Source: Smittium culicis (taxonomy: Eukaryota > Kickxellomycota > Harpellomycetes > Harpellales > Legeriomycetaceae). Taken from it: a stretch of DNA of 64,000 nucleotides. Every line of letters begins with the position of its first letter. The first letter of the stretch is position 1. The DNA is taken from positions 36,877 through 100,876 of the forward strand of contig LSSN01001469.1 of assembly GCA_001970855.1 (NCBI GenBank), in the 5' to 3' direction. Below are positions 22,098 through 32,711 of this stretch, piece after piece. The position numbers were made by a program, and so were the translations under genes. Under the pieces are notes generated by a model that had not been told where the DNA came from, did not search any database, and worked only from the letters and a program-made list of their open reading frames with translations.

Positions 22098-24018
22098 TAT
22101 TGATATATATAGGTTGATTATAGTACACTTATTTTAGATATGAGGGGTTGATGCTTTATTCAACGGTTTAGAGAGAAAACAGAAAGGATGGTAAGTATGG
22201 GTAGGTTGAGAGTGAACTATTGAGAAAATAGGAAGGTAAGGCAGCGAAGGTATATTGTACGTATTCAATTTATTTATACAAGTCACGGGATTGCAGTGAG
22301 CAGGAGTAATAGATTTTAGAGATAAGTAATCTATTTAGGAGTAGGTATTTTGTTATTGATAAAAACCTGAATTAGTAGTTTGATGATTTTGTACGAATGG
22401 AGAGGAGGTTTAGCAGGTATTTATAGAGAAACGACGTTTGTGGGTTTATACTTGTGCCCACAATAGGTATGTAACTTTTTAATCTCTATGCACTCAGTAA
22501 GTGTAATCAGAAAATGAATTATTGGATAAGTGAGTGAGTGAGTAAGCGCTTTTTATTTTAAAGGTTAGAGAAATTATAATGAGGGGGAGCAAAATGGTGC
22601 GCAAATTAAAATAGGTTGATTTGCTATTCCAAAAGTCACTTTGCGAGATAGGCAAATAAAGCGATTGGCCCGCCAACTCCGAGCCAATCCACCCCCGCTT
22701 TTCTGGGCTTAGTGACATAATACCTAATTACATACTAATAAAAGAGTATAAGAGCCAAAATAAAGGCGCATCATCCAGCCTTTGAATTCGCGGCAATTCT
22801 GGGCGGTTAGAAAGCGAATCGCATCGATTAGGCAAAACGAAAAAAGATTTCTTCCCATTATTCCACCGCTTTTCTGCATATTTCGCTTCTTAGTCCATTT
22901 CTCTGCCTGCTTATTTGCCCAAACCCTTTTAGTACTTTTTGTGACTATCCAATAGGAACTTATCGATACCCGCACCATCAAGCCCAATAATCTTCTCATC
23001 AATACCCAAAAATACCAAGTTCCATTTTACGTAATTTTCTTACTGCTTTTTACCTGCTTACTTTATACTCTTTCCGACGCCAATACGCATACACTTTTTT
23101 ATAATATCATAATTGGATACATCAATTGATAATCACTAGCTACTGGGCGTATTAATGGTACTATCCAATAGTATATTATCATACAATAATATTTTATCTG
23201 CTTGTCATATCGTTGGATAATAAAAGTATTCCATAAAAAGTCAACGGCGCCTGAAACGGTTAAACTCTCTCGCTCGCTAAAATAAAAGTAAAGATAGTGT
23301 GCTAAGCTTATATTTAACCCTTTTTAGCACTTTTGTCTCAGCTGACGAATATGCCCTCTCTTCCTATTCGTCCATATATCCGCTAACTTGCAAATAGCTT
23401 TTTATTACACCCTCCTAATTTGCTACCAATTATCTAATATCCAATACACGTGCGAGTTTCACCTATGAAAAGTTTGTTTTCAAAGCGGTTGGCTAGCTTA
23501 AATCGTAATACACACATTAATTAGGCGTGCAATTTAGTGACACTTTTTCGTAGTTTCCCCCAATTTACTGCATTCGCCATTTACCATTAAAAATAAATAA
23601 TTAAATACGCTTTTTTTCCCAAGTAGTGTTGCAACCAAAAAAAAATAAAATTAAAGGCATACTATTTAAATACCAAGTGCCATTTCGCAGTTTTTTTTTA
23701 ATATAAAATTCGCAGAACAGAATTATGGCGCCACTTTTCTGCCCCATACAACCCCTCTTGATCGCCCAAAAATGATTTCTATAGATATTCAAAAACGGAT
23801 TAACGCTGCTGTTATAGTGACGTTTTTTTATACTGCACACTAAAGTAAGCTAAATACTACAAAAAATTAATCTGTCAACATAAAAACTCAGAATCTGAAA
23901 AAAAAACCCTGCTTATTACTCATATTAATTATTATTGCTAACGAGACTACGAAATTGCCCTCACTATTGCTCGCCAAACATTTAAAAATGAAACCATGCA
24001 TATTTTACTAAAAACTTT
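22098..24018. other. intergenic region with CCAAT/TATCCAATA motifs
   Basis: About 1.9 kb upstream of the dioxygenase with no gene I can support. From about 22600 to 23480 it is GC-richer and dotted with CCAAT-type motifs on both strands, including ATCCAATAG at about 22947 and 23163, ATTGGATA at about 23112, GTTGGATAA at 23213 and AGCCAATCC at 22681. This looks like a regulatory block. Open frames at 22724-23002 and 23601-23840 (minus) show no family resemblance and are not called. Confidence 0.45.
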
Positions 24019-25876
24019 CTAGATCGCATGCTTTGCCATAACCTTCAAATTATTGACAAATACCGACACTATCTCGCTGAACTTGTTTGATTTGTTCGAT
24101 TTCGCCCTATTCAGCTCCGTATTAAAAACGTCCGTCCTGCTGATCTCGATCTCAAGCTCATGCGTTGTTTTAGGAAGCTTTGGTACCGCTGAATAACTAT
24201 TCGCTGCCCTAGTCTATTATCATTTTTATCATTTCAATCAAATAATAACTTAATATCCTCACGATATTAAATATCTATATACTCAAACTAATAAGAAAAA
24301 ATTACTTACTTCGTGCATTATCACTTTGGTTAAATCGAAGCTGTACAAATCATGCACGTATGAAATTCTATCCTTTTGCCTCTCTCCAACACTGCTCAAA
24401 TCGCTCGGTGCATCAACTGTCGTCAAATTTACATACAAATTCACATACAAATTCACATCTTTAGCATAAAATATGTTTTTCTATTTTAAAAATATCATGT
24501 AAATCTTTACCATGAATTTCTTGGTTCACTGATATCCTGAAATCTAACTTTGTCCTTGGTGAAAATATGTCTAAACTCGCTATCTGTATCTTCGTTATCG
24601 AATTTAAGACCTTCCCCGTTTCCTTATCAAACGTCACTCGAACCCTACGATTATCGAAATGATAATACCTATCTATTTCCTTTGTATGCTTGTACTTTAT
24701 CCTTGATCCCTACAAATACAATTTCAATTCCCAATTTCATAAATAATTGTTTCACACCTTAATAATACCATTTTCCATTTCATAAAAGCTATTACCACAA
24801 CACACACACCCTTAATCTCCGCTACTTTGTCTCATATATTTTAAAACTAATTATTTCCTTACTTTATGCATAGGGCTTTGCGTCTCTGCAAATCTGGAGT
24901 TTAGTAGCTTATTGAAGTTGGCATGTTGTTCCTAATTATAAATTCGCATATATTCAGTATATCTACCCTACTCTAATATATCTCCTCCCCATCCTCGATA
25001 ATAAATTAAAATCATTTAATATTATTCCGTTTTTTAAAAAAAATTTACTGTACCTCTGACATATTCGATTCGAATCTATACCAACTCTCATTCTCCTTCA
25101 ATACTAAACAAATATAAACCATATTAATATTTTTTCAAAAAATAATTACTATAGTTTCCAAAATACCAACTTGTCTTAATAAATCGCCTCATTTTAATAT
25201 ACCAACTTTTTTTTAAATAGCAAAATAAAACTAAATAAAAGTCTAATATTATTACCAGACTCTGTCATAACTGGAAGTATAATTCTTTCTCTGTTTTTTT
25301 TATCAATCAAAACTCCTAATTTTCCTTCAATCTAATTTTGAAACTTCATTAATAAAAATTGACAAAAAACAAAACTCCTCTTCCGCAACCTTTAAACATT
25401 CAATATTATACTTTTCGTATATATCATGCATATATTAGATCAACTAATTACCTCAACGTCTGGTATATTTGCATGTTTAAACAAGAAATCGGATATACAT
25501 CTATTTAAATCCTCTGATGGTTTAGTTCCAAATATGCTAAGCTCTAGCCGATTCGTATCGAAAAAATTCTGGTTCGAGCTCACAGTAGCTGCTTCTTTTC
25601 CATTGCTCTCCTATTGTTCGGATATTTATGTTTATTATTTACCAGTTTAAAATTCCACACTTGCACATATATAAAATAGAAAGGAAAAGAAACGTCGAAC
25701 TCAAAATGCGATTATATCTTTGAATTTTACAATACTCTTTGTAAAATTGAAAAAAATTTAATAGTGTCTGCATTTTTTTTTCGAGTTAGTTAACGTTGTT
25801 TATTATAAATTTAGCTCATTACTCTATTTTCGTTATATTGCTCGGTCTCCTCGACTCTTGCTCTCTTGTTATTCAT
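24019..25876 (-). CDS. mRNA 5'-triphosphatase, capping-enzyme beta subunit (8 exons)
   Basis: Exons on the minus strand: 25876-25823, 25610-25452, 25331-25256, 25103-25054, 24931-24863, 24709-24511, 24458-24310, 24213-24019; phases join throughout to give 316 residues, close to the short S. pombe Pct1 type and shorter than yeast Cet1. The enzyme removes the gamma-phosphate from nascent mRNA, the first step of capping, in the nucleus. It is a metal-dependent triphosphate-tunnel enzyme, and both metal-binding glutamate motifs are present: VEIEGKLG (Glu71, Glu73, spanning an exon junction) and THELEIEI (Glu271, 273, 275). Between them are RIILPV, FNKLLNSRF, RVRVTFDKETG (about 159-167), LDFRISVNQE and KDRISYVHDLYSFDLTKV, in family order. 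The N-terminus (MNNKRARVEETEQ) is basic and poorly conserved; exon 1 is chosen because its donor and phase fit exon 2. It is divergent with LAS21. Confidence 0.9.
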
Positions 25877-26531
25877 GGTTACTAATATCTTCTCTTATAT
25901 AGTCTGGATGTATGATTCAATGTTGTTTTCGTAAATTTTTGAGGAATTTTTTGTTTCAAGATTAACTTGGACAGGAATAAAAAGCAAACACCTGTGATAC
26001 TGTCTGCCTTTGCTTGACTTATAGTCTCTATTTTGCTGTTTTGAAAAAAAAAAAAAAATCAAGCAATCTATGATTTGTTTACCTTCAAAATAAAAATATA
26101 AAGCACTCATCTGCTACGATTATTGGCTATTGGCTCTGAAATGTAACCAATATATTCGCATCCCTCAAAGCTACTGTTATCTCATTTGCTGTAACTTTCA
26201 ATGTAACAAGGAGAATATTTATACCTCTTCAGAGTTAGCCAGTAACTGTCTATGATCTGCACTATCAGCCGCCTAATAGATTTGTCTCATTAAGACTTGT
26301 CGATTTAAAGCTCTAAATTTCATATCTAAATCAGCAATTATATTATCATTTTTCGTTTATATTTTAAATCATATTCCAAATAATCTATAATTTTCAAACA
26401 TTTCTTCTTTATATACTTTATACTAGTTTTTTTTTTATTACATCATTGATACCTTCCTTCCCTTTCTTTGCGCCTAATTATCCCCCTTTTTTTTAGCAGC
26501 CCTATTCCTCTGCTCGCTATAAATAAAAAAA
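25877..26531. promoter_or_regulatory. divergent intergenic region between the triphosphatase and LAS21 genes
   Basis: These 655 bp separate two start codons facing away from each other, so the region should contain both promoters. A CTATAAATA sequence lies about 15 bases before the LAS21 ATG, and pyrimidine-rich runs precede it. The short frame at 25895-26110 (minus) has no family signal. Confidence 0.5.
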
Positions 26532-29500
26532 ATGAATAGTAAAAGCTACTCAGCTAAAAGCATATTGCTTGTGCTAGTAGCTATCTCCCTGAACATTTCA
26601 GGTGTTTACTACTTCTTCACAGGCTTCCTACCTCAAAAAATCACTGTTAACAAGAAATCTACCTGGGAATTGGCCTATACAAATTCGCTCGAAATCAAAA
26701 CCGAAAACGACTTGTTAGCTCCTAAATATGACAAACTGGTCTTTATGGTCGTTGACGCTTTACGAAAGTACCACAAAAAACTCTCTTATATTTCTTTTTT
26801 AACTTTAGAATCTCATTCTACCCTTGCTCCAAATTTACTGCAAAGTATTTTTTTCTTTATTATATTTTAGCGATTTCGTGTTCGGAAAAGATTCGTCTAT
26901 GGAATTTACAAAAAGGTATCCTAATTTATACTATATTTTCTTTTTTTTTTCTTTTAATTCCCAAAAATATATATTTAAACTACCATATTTCATGAATAAA
27001 TTCCATAACTAGCTTACTGAAAAACGGAAAAGCTATCGGCTTTACTGCAAATGCTAAAATACCAACTGTCACTTTACCTCGAATCAAAGCTATGATGACT
27101 GGTACTATCCCAGGCTACATTGATGCAGTTACAAACCTCCTGGAATCCGAAAAATCTTCTGGTACCTCTGACGATCAGCAGGATAGTATAATTTGGCAGC
27201 TAGTTAATGCTTCCAAAAAGAATATCCACATGTATGGTGATGATACTTGGCTACGCTTATTCCCAAATTCCTTCACTGAGTATGAAGGAACTACTTCCTT
27301 CTATGTATCTGACACCGTCCAAGTTGACCTAAACGTCACCAGAAACCTCGATAAATCATTTTCAAACCCTACAAACACCGATAGCCCAAACTGGGATGCC
27401 CTCATTCTTCATTATTTAGGACTCGATCATATCGGACATTTGGAAGGTCCGAATAGGTTAGATTTTTTATTTTTTATTCTATTTTTTACATTTTAAATTT
27501 TTATCCTTCTTTTCATAACTGTATTTTTCTTGACAATATCCCTCACTCTATATTCGTATTCGTCCCACCTTATCTAACATACACCTCGCCTCTCCTCCCC
27601 TTTCTTTTCCTTTTTTTTTAAAAAATAATTAAATTAGTAAACTGATGCCTCCAAAACAAAAAGAAATGGACGACATAGTGAAAAAAATATACTCACAAAT
27701 TGAAAAGAACGATATTGAAAGAAACAAAGCTTCAAATGGAAAATCAAAACCTACTTTGTTTATTTTACTTGGTGATCACGGAATGAATGAGCTAGGAAAC
27801 CATGGTGGAAATTCAGTTGGTGAAGTTTCTCCTGCTATGGTTTTCATATCACCAAGCATGAACCATTCCTCCGACTATATCAATATACAAACGATCGATC
27901 AAACTGATTTAGTTCCAACTTTAAGTACTTTACTTGGGTTCCCGATTCCATATAACAATATTGGAATTCCAATTGATCCGCTGTATATCAATCATTCGCG
28001 TAAGTTCTCTATTTTTACTTTTTTTGTTTTGTTTTATTTTTTACTGAAAATCTTAGCTTAAATAACTTATTTACTCAAACTCTTTTATTCATTTTGAAAT
28101 ACAATTGCTAAATAATTTTACTATTCATAGCCCAAGAAAAGCTTAAAGCCTATGAATTATGCGCCCTTCAAATCAATAATCTTTTAGTTGAAAGCACCAA
28201 GTATACTTCGCAGAACTACAGTACAGAAGTATCGCATCTGGCAGAGTGTGAAAATTTAACCAGCGACTTTGAGAAGCTGCAGTGTATTTATACATATACA
28301 AGAAACATACATAAAAAACTTAGAAATGGAAACTTCAACAAGTCACAGCAAGCAGATATGTCTACTAAATTAGTCAGCAACTACAATCAATTTGTTAAAA
28401 TGGCACAGTCGGTTATAAGTAAACAATTTAGCGGTTACGACGAATCTAGGATGTATTTAGGTATAGTTCTTCTTTCAGTGAGCTTTCTGATTCTTTTCTT
28501 TTTGCGATTTAGCAGTTGTGTTTATCCTAGCACCGCCTTTGCAAAAAAATCAAAGTCGGGCTACTTTTCCAACTCGCATATATTTATTTATGGAACAATA
28601 ATTGCACTTTCATCGATCAGTTTGTTTTCCACCTCTTTGATTGAAGAGGAGCATTTCTTATGGTTTTATTTAAGCCAGTCGTTGCTGCTATTCAAGCTGT
28701 TGCAGCTATACAATGAAGATTCGAAGTCAAGCACTGGGAGCAAACTTTCGGTCCTGACAGTTCTGTTGTGCGTGCGAGTATCCAAATCATGGAACAATTT
28801 GGGAATTAAGTGGGCGAGCGAGACGGTGAGTATTAGAAGTATAGTGTACTCGAACAAATCAACTGCGAACACGTACTTGTTGCTGATGTTGGTAATAAGC
28901 ACTATATTCGCAGTCAGTTTAGTTTATTACATATATGGATACATGTTTACAAAGCACCTATCGAAACTGGCCGCGGCAAGAGGGGCTGAAACTCCAGTTT
29001 TAAAGCGCGGACGATCGATAGGCAGCGCATCTATCAGTCAAGCAAGCAGCAGCAGCAGCAGAAACAGCAATATGGCGGCACGGGATCCGGCAGCTAGCGG
29101 TGCAGATGGCGACGTTGACATGACAACGTCGTTTTTTATCCAAAAGCTGCAGCGGTCGTGCTGGTTCTTTTTGCTGTTCAGCGTGTTTGTGTACAAGGCG
29201 GATTCGATGATGGGGATAAGTGAGCTGAGCGTGTACGAGTTGGTGACGAGCACGGAGCTTGCTGGGAACGAGTACGTGCTGAAATTCTTGGGTGTTTTCG
29301 TGGTGATGTACAAGCTGCTGCGGTACTTGCTGCCGGCGGATCCTGTCCAGATCGCGCAGATCGCTGTCGTGCTCGCAGTCTTGTCGTTTGTGCTGCTGCT
29401 TGTGCAGTTTTATTTCAGGTCGTTTGCCGGCAGTAGCGGTGGCAGCAGCAGCGGAAGCGGAAGTGCGCGGGCAGCGTTTTACAGGCTCAATGCTCTACCC

Positions 29501-30379
29501 TTGCTGTTCATCGATATGCTGTTTTCGACAGTTCCCGTCTTGATCATGCTGACGAAACTGCATAACGTTCCGCTGTATGTGCTGATGTACGTGACGATGA
29601 TGGCGTACTTCGGACTAGCGAGCCCGGTCGCTGACGGCTCCAACAGCGGAGTTTTCGGCGGCGATATGCAGATGCAGCCGCCCAGCTCGCAACGTTCTGG
29701 TGTTAACGGCGAGCCATGCGGGCATGCGCCGCGACATGTGCTCGCGGTTGCGGGCGAGCTCTTCTGCATTGCCAAGGCGATGCACTACAGCTTCGGGAAC
29801 ACAAACTCGATATCGTCGTTTGATCTGAGCTTTATATACACCGGGCTCAGCGGTAGCGGTAGTCAAGGCGATGTGGTGTCAGTAGGATCAATTGTTTACC
29901 AGCTGCGAGTTCTAATCAATGCGTTCATGTGCAACTTTGCGGCGCCCATCTTCTTCACGTTTGCTGCGCTCGCTATCGTGACTGCGTATGCCGCTGCCTC
30001 CTTTGCTGCAACCAGTGCGTTAATTGGCGGGCCCAGCTACTACAACAACGGCAATGGAAATGGAAATGGAAACGACAGCAGAAACGGTAGCAGAGACGGC
30101 GACGCCTCTGCTTACGTCGACAACAATGGCGCTACCGCCAGCAACGTCTTCTTCTTCAGATCGAGGGCTTACTTGCTTGATGTGCCGCTTCTTACCTTGA
30201 CGCTTAACTCGCTTTTGCTAGTTGTTCTTTTCGTTTCGATTTGTTTCTTCAAAACTCACTTGTTTATCTGGTCTGTCTTTGCCCCAAAGCTCCTTTACTC
30301 TGTTGCTTCTAACTCGCTCAATATCGTGCTTTTCCTCTTTTCTCTAGCTATTTATACCACCCTCTCTTTATACCTATAA
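26532..30379 (+). CDS. LAS21: GPI ethanolamine-phosphate transferase 2 (5 exons)
   Basis: Exons: 26532-26767, 26871-26915, 27013-27456, 27638-27999, 28131-30379; phases agree and give 1111 residues. The enzyme (yeast Las21/Gpi7, human PIG-G) adds ethanolamine phosphate to the second mannose of the GPI anchor in the endoplasmic reticulum. The N-terminal signal anchor is at about 11-30. A lumenal alkaline-phosphatase-type catalytic domain follows with VVDALRNDFVFG (73-84), IPTVTLPRIKAMMTG carrying the predicted Thr nucleophile, YGDDTW (about 168), LGLDHIGH (about 229) and LGDHGMNELGNHGG (about 286), as in the PIG-G branch. NSKLMPPKQKEMD across the third intron is also typical. The C-terminal half is a multi-spanning membrane domain. 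It is longer than yeast Las21, mainly through low-complexity loops (SSSSSRNSN near 690; GNGNGNGND near 1010). Base composition rises sharply in GC from about 28960. Confidence 0.93.
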
Positions 30380-30747
30380 AATACTTTTATTTATTGATAA
30401 CTTTTATTTACTTTTTAGTTAAATTTAATAATAGCACTGGAGAGTGTTTATTTAATAAAAGCTGATTATAAAATTGGTATAAAAACACTAATAAGAATAT
30501 AAATTATAAAACTACGGAAATAAATGAATGATAAAACTGGTATAAACTAAGAAAGAAAAAGTCTAGTAGAACCAGAAGGTTTTTTCTTTTTTTCTTTTTT
30601 TGGGTAAAATTAAATGGTTGAGGTTTTGATATCTATTAAAAATTATTTAAGATATTTTTTTTCTTGGGATTTTTTCTTTTTGGATTTTTTTCTATTTTTT
30701 ATATATAATTTCCATGATTAATTTATGGAGATGATTATGATCAAGGG
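30380..30747. other. convergent intergenic spacer
   Basis: This 368-bp spacer lies between the stop codons of two convergent genes. It holds T-rich and A-rich runs consistent with 3' ends on both strands, for example AATAAA-like sequences near 30455 and a T-rich block at 30580-30710. Nothing else is seen. Confidence 0.6.
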
Positions 30748-32711
30748 CTAGTCGAGACTAGAGTCAGAGCTTGATTGATTTTTGAGACAATCCTTCTTGG
30801 GTCTATTTTTTTCAACTAGTTTGCTTTTGACTTTATCAGAGGAGTATTCACATAGAACTGAATTAAGAAACATGATTCCTAAAAAGAATAAAATCCCATA
30901 GTAGAACATGACTACAAAGTGGAAAGGGTTCCAAGGTATTTTCTCTGATGGGCTGTCGATGCTAGACGAATCTTTATCAGAGTCATTCAAGTCAGGAATA
31001 TGATTTATTGGATGGGATAGATTGCTAATTTTTTCACCTAGCATAACAGGAAATAATTGTTCATAAGGGCCAGAATTTTTAGTATGAAGATTGTCGCTAA
31101 TTAGACTTATATTTTTAAATGGGGCAAAACCTGATCTAGAGGGGGTAGAAGAGAAGCATTTTCTTGTTGGGGAGCTGAAAATTTCGAAAACAGACTGGTC
31201 TGATACTTTTCTGGTAGTAATACTTAAATCATTTCTGGGGCCAATTGAATTAGGTTTTGGAGGATATATATATTGGGAAGACGATCCGGTATTTGATTTT
31301 TTAGTGAGGCCTAGTCCAGTTCTTTTTTTAAGTCTAGATGAGCTAGTATTAGTTCTAAAGAAGGTGGCTTCAAGATCAGAGTCATAGCCATCATTTAAGT
31401 CAAAGGGTTTAGAAGTACTACTTAATCTTAAGCTTTTAGATGTTCTATTTATTTTTTTCCCTGAAATGGAAGAGTTTGGAGATGTGTACATAAATTTATC
31501 TCGAATATGGCCAAAATCAGATGTTTTTCTTCTATTTGAGGAAGTGATTAGAGATCTTCTAGTGGAGGAAGGATCACAGTGGCTGTCTGAGAGGACTTGA
31601 TTGAGGTTTCTGTATTTTTGAGGAGTCAGGTATAGCCTATCAGCATCGTTAGAGGCTTCGGGTACTTCCTCAGGAACCGACTTGAGGGCATTATCAGCAG
31701 TAATAATCAAATTATCGATCATACCAGAAAGGCGGTCAAACATTTCGTCATTATCAACTTCATTATGGATGTTGCTATCAGAGGACTCGGCAGATTCAAG
31801 ATTAATAACTTCGTTCTTATGCAAGCTAGAGGCTTTATCTGAGTTGTAGGCAAAATCACTTTGTGAGATTTTAAATGCAGAGAAATCTGAATCTAAATTC
31901 TTTTTTACTGAATCTTTAAATATTAGGTCGTTTGAAGAGTTTTTTAAGGAGGGTCTTGGAGAAGTATTCGGAGAATTTCGTGTAGAGAAGCTTGATCGAT
32001 TAATGGAGAAGTTAATTGGAATCTATAGGAAAACAGAAAGGACGAAAATTATTATTTGAATCATAAAATTAAAAGGAGTCTTTAAAAAAAAAAACCTTTG
32101 GGTTTAGGTTTGATTCGGGGGCGCTATCTATACGCACATCAGGGCACTTGAAATGAGAAATGATTTTGTTTAACCTAATAATAAAATTTTGTAAATCAGA
32201 GTTAAGGCATGGAAGTTATAAAGAATAAGGGTAAATTAGGTACTCGTCAATCTGGGAGGTAACATTTTTGTAAGAACTGGCGTGTATGTCGAAGGTATTT
32301 TTAACATCGTTTAAGAGACCGTTAATTTTCTCGACTTCGATTTCTAGTCCTAAATCGGAATTGGAGGCTGGGTCAGGGTTTATTTTGAGGAAATCGTGTC
32401 TTGTTTTTACAATGCTTTCGAGGCGTTCTTTTCTTTTTATAGAATTAAAAGATTTTTTTCTTCGATATCCAGGAAAGGATTTTTCGGACAGAGAATCTTT
32501 ATCTGAGTCTAAAACTAAAAGAAAAATATAAAAGTATTGTATTCAGGAGTTTTAATAATGTTATTGGAGGGAATGAAAACATTTAAGGGCAATTAGGAAA
32601 GGGGAGGGAAAGTAAAAAGCGATTACGATAGTCTAGCTTATCGAAATGTTTTGGATGATTTAGGGCTTCTAAATACGTTGGAGGGGCATCGGACTTTATA
32701 AAGTGATCCAT
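30748..32711 (-). CDS. unknown protein with a C-terminal membrane segment (4 exons)
   Basis: I do not recognise the family. Exons on the minus strand: 32711-32627, 32514-32244, 32174-32096, 32022-30748; phases fit and give 569 residues from MDHFIKSDAPPTYLEAL. Without the first three exons the long open frame has no ATG, only a TTG at 31824, so the spliced model explains the real start. The third exon is 79 bp with clean TTATTAG and CCAAAG-GT borders. Residues about 85-130 are predicted by eye to form a coiled coil. Residues 140-500 are Ser/Asn-rich and probably disordered with acidic patches. Residues 512-535 (FHFVVMFYYGILFFLGIMF) are one hydrophobic membrane segment followed by a basic 34-residue tail. 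The layout suggests an endomembrane or nuclear-envelope anchor with its bulk in the cytosol or nucleus; that is inference only. Confidence 0.8.

Noticed and set aside
22724..23002. 92-codon minus-strand frame
   Set aside because: It lies in a CCAAT-rich block; the translation is Arg/Trp/Lys-rich without family resemblance, and similar pseudo-frames occur in the other such blocks.
23310..23330. TTAACCCTTTTTAGC as a further end of the 197-bp repeat
   Set aside because: No matching opposite end occurs at about 200 bp on either side and no interior blocks match.
28358..30379. A separate 673-residue multi-spanning protein
   Set aside because: It is the continuation of LAS21: splice sites at 27999/28131 join in phase, and the order of domains is that of the GPI ethanolamine-phosphate transferase.
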